A stretch of 35,822 bases of DNA. Source: Alcaligenaceae bacterium. GTDB lineage: Bacteria > Pseudomonadota > Gammaproteobacteria > Burkholderiales > Burkholderiaceae_B. Positions 7,555 to 14,336 of this stretch are shown here, one piece after another. The translations under genes were made by a program, and so were the position numbers. Position 1 is the stretch's first letter. Every line of letters starts with the position of its first letter. Below the pieces are notes generated by a model. It made no database searches. It was not told the DNA's origin and worked only from the letters and a program-made list of their open reading frames with translations. Location of the stretch: the NCBI GenBank assembly GCA_012727555.1, contig JAAYGT010000174.1:1-35822 (forward strand), given 5' to 3'.

Positions 7555-8351
7555 TGACTCAAGATGCTCGCGAAGAACGCATCGGTGGGGTGATGCTCGA
7601 AATGAACAACATTTCACTCTCCTTTGGCGGGGTGAAAGCGCTCACCGATATTTCCTTTAATGTGCGTGAACACGAAATCCGCGCCATTATCGGGCCGAAC
7701 GGGGCCGGCAAAAGCTCCATGCTCAACGTGATCAACGGGGTGTATTCACCTCAGGAAGGTGCCATTACCTTCGATGGGCAGAATTTCTCAAAAATGAATC
7801 CGCGCCGTGCCGCCGAAATGGGTGTGGCCCGCACGTTTCAGAACCTTGCCCTGTTCAAGGGCATGAGCGTGCTCGACAACATCATGACTGGCCGTAACCT
7901 GCGCATGAAAAGCGGCATTCTGGCCCAGGCGTTTCGTCTGGGTTCGGCCGAGCGCGAAGAAATGGCACACCGTGAAGTGGTCGAGAACATCATCGACTTC
8001 CTCGAAATCCAGGCCTATCGCAAAACCCCTGTGGGTCGTCTGCCTTATGGTTTGCAAAAGCGCGTCGACCTGGGCCGTGCCCTGGCCATGGAGCCGCGCA
8101 TGTTGCTGCTCGATGAACCCATGGCGGGTATGAACATTGAAGAAAAGCAGGACATGAGCCGCTTCATCCTCGATGTCAACGACGAATACGGTACCACCAT
8201 CATCCTCATCGAGCACGACATGGGCGTGGTCATGGATATCTCTGATCGTGTGGTCGTGCTCGATTACGGCAAGAAAATCGGTGACGGTCCGCCCGACGAA
8301 GTGCGTCAGAACCCCGACGTTATCCGCGCCTATCTTGGCGCCGGCCACTGA
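7554..8351 (+). CDS. livG: LivG-type ABC transporter ATP-binding protein
   Basis: A 265-residue cytoplasmic ATPase of the branched-chain amino acid/organic acid ABC importer family. Walker A GPNGAGKS is at 47-54, the Q-loop lies in ARTFQNLALF, the signature is the atypical LPYGLQKRVDLGRAL (LSGGQ replaced by PYGLQ, common in LivG), Walker B is MLLLDEPMAGM and the switch His lies in LIEHDMGVV. The DEPMAGMN continuation is typical of LivG. The start overlaps the preceding ligase stop (TAATG). The substrate need not be an amino acid, because the operon holds two acid-activating enzymes; the symbol denotes homology only. Confidence 0.92.
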   Translation: MTQDAREERIGGVMLEMNNISLSFGGVKALTDISFNVREHEIRAIIGPNGAGKSSMLNVINGVYSPQEGAITFDGQNFSKMNPRRAAEMGVARTFQNLALFKGMSVLDNIMTGRNLRMKSGILAQAFRLGSAEREEMAHREVVENIIDFLEIQAYRKTPVGRLPYGLQKRVDLGRALAMEPRMLLLDEPMAGMNIEEKQDMSRFILDVNDEYGTTIILIEHDMGVVMDISDRVVVLDYGKKIGDGPPDEVRQNPDVIRAYLGAGH

Positions 8352-8366
8352 TCAAGGAAAGCGAAC

Positions 8367-9296
8367 ATGGCATTTTTCCTCGAAACCCTGTTTGGCGGCC
8401 TGATGACGGGCATGCTGTATTCCCTGGTGGCATTGGGCTTCGTGCTCATTTTCAAGGCCTCGGGTGTGTTCAACTTCGCGCAAGGGGCCATGGTGCTTGT
8501 TGCGGCTCTGGCCATGGCCCGTTTCTCGGAATGGATCCCCGTGTGGCTGGGCATTGAAAGCAAGTTCCTGGCCAATCTGCTGGCCTTCGCGGTCTGTGCG
8601 GTCTTCATGTGGCTCATTGCCGTGTGCATCGAACGTTTTGCCTTGCGTTACCTGGTCAACCAGGAAGGCACCACCTTGCTCATGGCCACCATCGGCATCA
8701 GCTACTTCATGGACGGCATGGGCCAGATCATCTTTGGCAGCTCGGTGTATTCCATCGATGTCGGCATGCCCAAGGAACCCGCCTTCATCCTCGATTCCAT
8801 GTTCCAGGGGGGCATCCTGATCAGTCTCGAAGACCTGACCGCCGCCGTTGTGGCTGCTGCACTGGTCGCGGCGTTGGCGTTCTTCTTCCAGTACACCTCA
8901 ACGGGGCGTGCACTGCGTGCCGTGGCCGACGACCACCAGGCAGCGCAATCCATCGGTATTCCCCTGAACCGCATCTGGGTGGTGGTCTGGACAGTGGCTG
9001 GTCTGGTGGCGTTGGTGGCAGGCATTATCTGGGGCTCCAAGTACGGTGTGCAGTTCACGTTGTCCACAGCAGCACTGCGTGCCCTGCCGGTGGTCATTCT
9101 GGGGGGGCTCACCTCGGTGCCGGGCGCCATTATCGGCGGGCTCATCATCGGTGTCGGTGAAAAACTCTCTGAAGTGTATCTGGGGCCGTTTGTTGGCGGT
9201 GGTATTGAAATCTGGTTTGCCTATGTGCTGGCGCTGGTGTTTCTGCTGTTCAGGCCACAGGGTCTGTTCGGTGAAAAGATCATCGACCGTGTCTAA
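8367..9296 (+). CDS. livH: LivH-type ABC transporter permease
   Basis: A 309-residue inner-membrane permease with about eight hydrophobic segments. It starts with TLFGGLMTGMLYSLVALGFVLIFK split over the first helix and continues with GVFNFAQGAMV, the motif typical of LivH. The cytoplasmic coupling region ALRAVADDHQAAQSIGI and the end segment LGGLTSVPGAIIGGLIIG are also family hallmarks. AAGGAAAG precedes the ATG, and the gap to livG is 15 nt. It should pair with the LivM-type permease that follows to form the translocation pore. Confidence 0.93.
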   Translation: MAFFLETLFGGLMTGMLYSLVALGFVLIFKASGVFNFAQGAMVLVAALAMARFSEWIPVWLGIESKFLANLLAFAVCAVFMWLIAVCIERFALRYLVNQEGTTLLMATIGISYFMDGMGQIIFGSSVYSIDVGMPKEPAFILDSMFQGGILISLEDLTAAVVAAALVAALAFFFQYTSTGRALRAVADDHQAAQSIGIPLNRIWVVVWTVAGLVALVAGIIWGSKYGVQFTLSTAALRALPVVILGGLTSVPGAIIGGLIIGVGEKLSEVYLGPFVGGGIEIWFAYVLALVFLLFRPQGLFGEKIIDRV

Positions 9297-9322
9297 GCCA
9301 TCACAACTCTCGGGTAGCTATC

Positions 9323-10387
9323 ATGTTCTATCGTGAAAACGGACAATTCAAAAGCACGTACCGTGCCGATCAACAAATTTTTCCCATCCGCCAGGACCGC
9401 ATCTTCATCATGGGTGTCTTGCTGGTGGCCTTTCTGGCGATTCCCCTGCTGGCGTCCAATTACTTCCTGCAGGCCATTCTCATACCCTTCCTGATCCTGT
9501 CGCTGGCAGCCATTGGCCTGAACATTCTGGTGGGTTATTGCGGCCAGATCTCCATCGGTTCGGGGGCGTTCATGGCCGTGGGTGCCTACGCCGCCTGGAA
9601 TTTCGGGGTGCGCATTCCCGAGTTGCCGCTGGTGGTGCAGATCCTCATTGGTGGCACCATGGCCACCATCGTGGGTGTTGCCTTCGGTATCCCCAGTCTG
9701 CGTATTCGGGGTCTGTACCTGGCGGTTACCACACTGGCGGCACAATTCTTCGTTGACTGGGCCTTCCTGCGCATCCCGTTCCTGACCAACTATTCGTCAT
9801 CGGGTAACGTGTCGGTGCCTGCGCTGACGGCCTTCGGGTTGCCCGTGCAAACACCTGTGCAGCGCTATCTGTTCGTGCTCATTTTTGTGGTCGTGTTTGC
9901 CTTGCTGGCCAAGAATCTGGTGCGTGGTGCGATCGGTCGCCAATGGATGGCCATCCGCGACATGGACGTCGCCGCCGAAGTCATCGGGATTCGCCCCATG
10001 TATGCCAAGCTCTCGGCGTTTGCGGTCAGTTCCTTCATCATCGGTGTGGCCGGTGCGCTCTGGGCCTACATTCACCTGGGTTCCTGGGAACCGCTGGCGT
10101 TCGATCTGAACCGCTCCCTGCAGCTGTTGTTCATCGTCATTATTGGTGGTCTTGGTTCCATTGTGGGTAGTTTCTTCGGTGCAGCCTTCATGGTGTTGTT
10201 GCCCGTCTTTCTTACCAACGTGCCCCACATGCTGGGCCTGCCACTGGCCGTCGATACCGCGTCCCACATCGAGCACATGATCTTTGGCGCTCTGATCGTG
10301 TTCTTCCTGATCGTTGAGCCGCACGGGTTGGCCCGTCTGTGGTCCATCGCGAAGGAAAAACTGCGTATCTGGCCGTTCCCGCATTGA
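9323..10387 (+). CDS. livM: LivM-type ABC transporter permease
   Basis: A 354-residue inner-membrane permease, the second half of the heterodimeric pore. It has a polar N-terminal stretch of about 25 residues, then multiple hydrophobic segments with AAIGLNILVGYCGQISIGSGAF (a LivM hallmark, seen around residues 50-75), GLYLAVTTLAAQFFVDW and the coupling region AIRDMDVAAEVIGI. The C-terminal IEHMIFGALIVFFLIVEPHG ends like other LivM proteins. It begins 26 nt after livH with a weak ribosome site. A hairpin separates it from the binding-protein gene. Confidence 0.93.
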   Translation: MFYRENGQFKSTYRADQQIFPIRQDRIFIMGVLLVAFLAIPLLASNYFLQAILIPFLILSLAAIGLNILVGYCGQISIGSGAFMAVGAYAAWNFGVRIPELPLVVQILIGGTMATIVGVAFGIPSLRIRGLYLAVTTLAAQFFVDWAFLRIPFLTNYSSSGNVSVPALTAFGLPVQTPVQRYLFVLIFVVVFALLAKNLVRGAIGRQWMAIRDMDVAAEVIGIRPMYAKLSAFAVSSFIIGVAGALWAYIHLGSWEPLAFDLNRSLQLLFIVIIGGLGSIVGSFFGAAFMVLLPVFLTNVPHMLGLPLAVDTASHIEHMIFGALIVFFLIVEPHGLARLWSIAKEKLRIWPFPH

Positions 10388-10411
10388 TTTTCGCAAGCTG
10401 CGTGAAAAACC

Positions 10412-10431
10412 GGCAGGTCATCGGGCCTGCC
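10412..10431 (+). promoter_or_regulatory. Intercistronic hairpin between livM and livK
   Basis: GGCAGG (10412-10417) pairs with CCTGCC (10426-10431) around an 8-nt loop, with no T-tract. It lies in the 87-nt gap before the binding-protein gene and may protect or separate mRNA segments instead of terminating. Confidence 0.4.
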
Positions 10432-10474
10432 ACCACTTAAACGGTGCATAAGACACCATCAGGAGGACTTGGAG

Positions 10475-11803
10475 ATGAAACGTTCCCTTAAACTGGCTGC
10501 TGCCATGCTCGCTGTATCCGGTACCCTGGCTGCGGCTTCCGTGCCGGCGGTGGCTGTTGCTGCCGAACAGTTCGTGCCTTTGCTGGCCTACCGCACGGGC
10601 TCGTTTGCCCCGCTGGGTATTCCCTGGGCTGATGGCAAAATGGATTACCTCAAACTGGTCAATGCCCGCGATGGTGGTGTCAACGGTGTCAAGATCGTCT
10701 TCGAAGAATGCGAAACAGCCTATGCCACTGATCGTGGTGTCGAATGCTACGAGCGTCTGAAGGCCAAGAATGGCGGGGCCTCCGGGTTCGACACACAGTC
10801 AACCGGCATTACCTTTGCCCTGACCGATAAAGCCTTCGTCGACAAAATCTCGATCCAGACTGTCGGCTATGGCCTGTCGCAGTCTGCCGATGGCCGGGTG
10901 TTCAAGTGGAACTTTCCGCTGCTGGGCACCTACTGGACAGCCGCCGATGTCATGATCCAGGATATCGCCAAGAAAGAAGGAGGCATCGATAAGCTCAAGG
11001 GCAAGAAGATCGCGCTGGTGTACCACGATTCCCCCTATGGCAAGGAACCCATTCCTTTGTTGCAGGCACGTGCCAAAGCCAATGGTTTCGACCTGCAATT
11101 GTTCCCGGTCACCGCCCCCGGCGTGCAGCAAAAATCCACCTGGCTGCAAATTCGCCAGCAGCGCCCCGACTACGTCATTCTCTGGAGCGCCGGCATCATG
11201 ACCCCCACCGCCATTCGTGAGGCCCAGGCGGTTGGTTATCCGCGCGACAAAATGTACGGTATCTGGTGGGCGGCTTCTGAAAACGATGTCGCCGATCTCG
11301 GCGATGTGGCCAAAGGCTATAACGGCATCACCATTCATAACAGCGCTGAACAGGGCCGTGTTCACCAGGATCTCAAAACCCATGTCTACGACAAGGGTCA
11401 GGGTTCCGATTCCACCGGCAAATTCGTGGGCACCATTGCGCATACCCGCGGCATGATCATTTCCATGCTGCAGGTCGAAGCCATTCGCACCGCCCAGGAA
11501 AAATTTGGCAAAGGCAAGCACATGACGCCCGAGCAGGTGCAATGGGGCTTTGAAAACCTGAATATCGACCAGAAGCGTCTCGACGAGCTGGGCTTCGGTA
11601 ATCTGGTGCGTCCTGTGAAAACCAGTTGCTCCAACCACATGGGCGATGACTGGGCTCGCATTATTCAGTGGGATGGCAAGAAGTTCAACGTGGTTTCCGA
11701 CTGGTATCAGTCCGACAAGTCCTTCGTGGATCCTCTGGTCAAGGAACTGGGCGAAAAATACGCCCAGGAAAAGAAACTGGAAATCCGTAACTGCGCAGGC
11801 TGA
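10475..11803 (+). CDS. livK: LivK-type periplasmic substrate-binding protein
   Basis: A 442-residue binding protein of the type I (Peripla_BP_6) fold that captures the substrate in the periplasm. A signal peptide covers about residues 1-30 (MKRSLKLAAAMLAV, ending AVAVAA before EQFVPLLAYRTG). Recognisable parts are DYLKLVNARDGGVNG, the KIALVYHDSPYG hinge region and LQIRQQRPDYVILWSAG. The ATG at 10475 is chosen because AGGAGG (10461-10466) lies 8 nt upstream; an in-frame TTG two codons earlier is too close to it. At 442 residues it is longer than LivJ/LivK (about 370), like binding proteins I associate with aromatic or fatty acid clusters. Substrate not deducible. Confidence 0.88.
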   Translation: MKRSLKLAAAMLAVSGTLAAASVPAVAVAAEQFVPLLAYRTGSFAPLGIPWADGKMDYLKLVNARDGGVNGVKIVFEECETAYATDRGVECYERLKAKNGGASGFDTQSTGITFALTDKAFVDKISIQTVGYGLSQSADGRVFKWNFPLLGTYWTAADVMIQDIAKKEGGIDKLKGKKIALVYHDSPYGKEPIPLLQARAKANGFDLQLFPVTAPGVQQKSTWLQIRQQRPDYVILWSAGIMTPTAIREAQAVGYPRDKMYGIWWAASENDVADLGDVAKGYNGITIHNSAEQGRVHQDLKTHVYDKGQGSDSTGKFVGTIAHTRGMIISMLQVEAIRTAQEKFGKGKHMTPEQVQWGFENLNIDQKRLDELGFGNLVRPVKTSCSNHMGDDWARIIQWDGKKFNVVSDWYQSDKSFVDPLVKELGEKYAQEKKLEIRNCAG

Positions 11804-11821
11804 TCCAGTCTGAGCCTTCAA

Positions 11822-11843
11822 CCCGGCGGCGTGTGCCGCCGGG
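11822..11843 (+). promoter_or_regulatory. Strong hairpin between livK and livF
   Basis: CCCGGCGGC (11822-11830) and GCCGCCGGG (11835-11843) form a perfect 9-bp stem with a GTGT loop and no T-run. Just after a binding-protein gene, such stems often protect the upstream mRNA and raise binding-protein yield relative to downstream genes; that role is inferred. Confidence 0.6.
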
Positions 11844-11868
11844 CTAACCGATTGCAGGAAATAGTGCG

Positions 11869-12702
11869 ATGAATGCGAACACACAGGCGGTGCCCGGTTC
11901 GACCATCCTGTTGAACGTCAATGGCATCGAGGTCATCTACAACCATGTCATTCTGGTGCTCAAGGGGGTTTCCCTGTGCGTGCCCGAAGGCAAGATTGTG
12001 GCCTTGCTGGGTGCCAACGGGGCGGGCAAGACAACCACACTGCGGGCGGTGTCCAATCTGTTGCGTGCCGAGCGCGGCGATGTCACCAAGGGCAATATCC
12101 AGTATCGTGGCGAACGCATCGAAAGCCTTACGCCGGCCGATCTGGTCAAGCGGGGCGTGGTGCAGGTCATGGAAGGACGCCATTGTTTTGCCCACCTCAC
12201 CATCGAGGAAAACCTGCTGACCGGTGCCTACACGCGTGTCATCAGCCGGGGGGATCTCAGCGCGGCCCTCGATCGTGTGTACGACTACTTTCCGCGGCTC
12301 AAAACACGGCGAACCAGCCAGGCCGGTTATACCTCGGGTGGCGAGCAGCAAATGACCGCCATTGGTCGTGCCCTTATGGCCAACCCCAACATGATTCTGC
12401 TCGATGAGCCGTCCATGGGTCTGGCACCGCAAATCGTGGAAGAAATTTTCGAGATCGTTCGCGATCTCAACCAGCGCGAAAAAGTCAGTTTTCTGCTTGC
12501 AGAACAGAATACGAACATTGCGCTCAAGTATGCCGATTACGGCTACATCCTTGAAAATGGTCGCGTCATGATGGACGGCGAAGCCCGCGAGCTGGCCGAA
12601 AACGAAGACGTCAAGGAATTCTATCTGGGTGTGTCGAGCGGTGAACGCAAGAGCTTCCGTGACACCAAGTTTTATCGGCGCCGCAAACGCTGGCTCGCCT
12701 AA
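11869..12702 (+). CDS. livF: LivF-type ABC transporter ATP-binding protein
   Basis: A 277-residue ATPase, partner of the LivG-type subunit. Walker A GANGAGKTT is at 48-56, the signature is TSGGEQQMTAIGRAL, Walker B is MILLDEPSMGLAP and the switch region is LLAEQNTNIAL. A short C-terminal extension beyond the normal LivF end is rich in Arg/Lys (RKSFRDTKFYRRRKRW), also seen as far as I recall in the LivF-like proteins of acid-CoA ligase clusters. AGGAAA precedes the ATG. The next gene follows after 20 nt. Confidence 0.92.
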   Translation: MNANTQAVPGSTILLNVNGIEVIYNHVILVLKGVSLCVPEGKIVALLGANGAGKTTTLRAVSNLLRAERGDVTKGNIQYRGERIESLTPADLVKRGVVQVMEGRHCFAHLTIEENLLTGAYTRVISRGDLSAALDRVYDYFPRLKTRRTSQAGYTSGGEQQMTAIGRALMANPNMILLDEPSMGLAPQIVEEIFEIVRDLNQREKVSFLLAEQNTNIALKYADYGYILENGRVMMDGEARELAENEDVKEFYLGVSSGERKSFRDTKFYRRRKRWLA

Positions 12703-12722
12703 TCTATTCAGGTTGTGACCCT

Positions 12723-13994
12723 ATGAGCAACTACTACGAGGACCGCGAAGCGGCCCCTGAGGGGGATCGTGAGCGCGATTTGTTCAATCGCTTGCCCCAG
12801 GCACTGGAACAGGCACGTGCCCGGGCTCCGGCCATTGAACAGCAATTGCAGGGCATCCACCTGCAGGCGCTGCGTTCCCGCAGCGATCTCCAGGCCATTC
12901 CCGTTGTGCGAAAAAGCGAATTGCTGAAGGCCCAGACCGAAGCGCGTCACGCTGCTTCCCCGGAGACCCCGGTGGTGTCCCGCGTGTTCGGCGGGTTTTC
13001 GGCCATTGGCTGGGGTGCCGTTGCCCGGGTGTTTGCCTCACCAGGCCCCATCTATGAACCTGAAAGCAAACGGCCCGATTACTGGGGCTTTGCGCGTGCC
13101 TTGCATGCGGCTGGTTTCCGGCCGGGTCATCTGGTGCACAACTGTTTTTCGTACCATTTCACACCGGCCGGGTCCATGATGGAAACGGCAGCGCATGCGC
13201 TGGGGTGTTCCGTGTTTCCGGGCGGGGTCGGTCAAACCGAGCAACAGGTGCAGGCCATGGCCGATCTGCGTCCCGACGGTTATACAGGTACGCCCAGTTT
13301 TCTGAAGATCATTCTTGAAAAGGCCGATGAAATGGGCGTGAGCCTGCCCTCGGTCAAGCGGGCCCTGTTTTCGGGCGAGGCCTTCCCGCCTTCCTTGTGC
13401 CGCTGGTTCGCTGAACGCGGGGTCCAGGGTTACCAGGCCTATGGCAGTGCCGATCTGGGCATGATGGCCTTTGAAACCGAGGCCCGCGATGGCCTGGTGA
13501 TCAACGAAGACATCATTCTTGAGATTGTGCGTCCCGGTACCAGCCTGGCTGTTCCTGACGGTGAAGTGGGCGAAGTCGTGGTCACCACATTGAATCCCGA
13601 TTACCCGCTGGTGCGTTTTGGTACCGGCGACCTTTCCGCCATTTTGCCGGGTGTGTCACCTTGCGGTCGTTCCAACCGGCGAATCAAGGGCTGGATGGGG
13701 CGTGCTGATCAAACAACCAAGGTGCGTGGCATGTTCGTGCATCCCGGGCAAGTGGCGGGTCTGCTCAAGCGACATCCCGAATTGATCAAGGTGCGCCTTG
13801 AAGTGCAGGGGCGCATTGGTGCCGATCTCATGGTGCTCAAGGTTGAAACAGCGCAGGCATCGCCTGACTTGCAGGCGCGTGTGGCCGATTCTGCGCGTGA
13901 AGTTACCAAGTTGCGCGCCGATGTGGTCTGCGTCGAACCCGGCAGTTTGCCCAATGACGGCAAGTTGATCGACGACCAGCGTAACTACGATTGA
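12723..13994 (+). CDS. PaaK-like adenylate-forming enzyme (phenylacetate-CoA ligase family)
   Basis: A 423-residue protein resembling phenylacetate-CoA ligases. Family marks are SGEAFPPSLCRWFAE, YGSADLGMMAFE, LVRFGTGDLSA and a C-terminal lobe ending GSLPNDGKLIDDQR, where the Lys is placed like the catalytic Lys of ANL enzymes. The phosphate-binding loop is unusual: where PaaK has an SSGTTGxPT-type loop, this protein has FASPGPIYEPE (about residues 104-114). It may use another nucleotide contact, act on an acyl-adenylate, or have lost activity. It is the last gene of the importer operon, followed by a strong terminator, so it probably works on the same imported acid. Length fits the family. 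Confidence 0.8.
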   Translation: MSNYYEDREAAPEGDRERDLFNRLPQALEQARARAPAIEQQLQGIHLQALRSRSDLQAIPVVRKSELLKAQTEARHAASPETPVVSRVFGGFSAIGWGAVARVFASPGPIYEPESKRPDYWGFARALHAAGFRPGHLVHNCFSYHFTPAGSMMETAAHALGCSVFPGGVGQTEQQVQAMADLRPDGYTGTPSFLKIILEKADEMGVSLPSVKRALFSGEAFPPSLCRWFAERGVQGYQAYGSADLGMMAFETEARDGLVINEDIILEIVRPGTSLAVPDGEVGEVVVTTLNPDYPLVRFGTGDLSAILPGVSPCGRSNRRIKGWMGRADQTTKVRGMFVHPGQVAGLLKRHPELIKVRLEVQGRIGADLMVLKVETAQASPDLQARVADSAREVTKLRADVVCVEPGSLPNDGKLIDDQRNYD

Positions 13995-14053
13995 AGGTTT
14001 TTGGTGGAAGCTGCTCGATGAGCGAGCACAGGGGTTGAGGCTGACCCCCTTTG

Positions 14054-14084
14054 GCCATGCGTTCAGGCGCATGGCTTTTTTTTT
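14054..14084 (+). terminator. Intrinsic terminator of the importer operon
   Basis: GCCATGCG (14054-14061) and CGCATGGC (14068-14075) form a perfect 8-bp stem with a 6-nt loop, followed by nine T (14076-14084). This is the clearest terminator in the window and closes the 5578-13994 operon. Confidence 0.93.
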
Positions 14085-14111
14085 GCACAAAAATGTTTGA
14101 TTTGCGGCAAA

Positions 14112-14140
14112 TTGACACGTATCTGTCATCAAAAAACATC
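14112..14140 (+). promoter_or_regulatory. Possible promoter with small inverted repeat upstream of DUF3141 gene
   Basis: A consensus -35 TTGACA is at 14112-14117; the best -10 at suitable spacing (AAACAT, 14134-14139) is poor. TGACA and TGTCA form 5-bp arms 6 nt apart at 14113-14128, which could be a small operator. The rest of 13995-14336 holds the preceding terminator and a leader of about 190 nt in which I see no gene. Confidence 0.35.
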
Positions 14141-14336
14141 GTTCATGCGGTTTAATGGCATGATCGGCTCTGATGTTGTGGTGAGCTGTGTGTTTGTTGG
14201 CTGTAGCGCCGCTGAACACACAGGCTCGCCGGGGCCACTGCCCGCTTTCGATGCCCTCTGACCAACGGGCGGGTGGCGGGTCGATTGCGCGGCCTTCTTG
14301 CCGGCTGTTCCTAACTGACTGCGGAGTACACGCATC

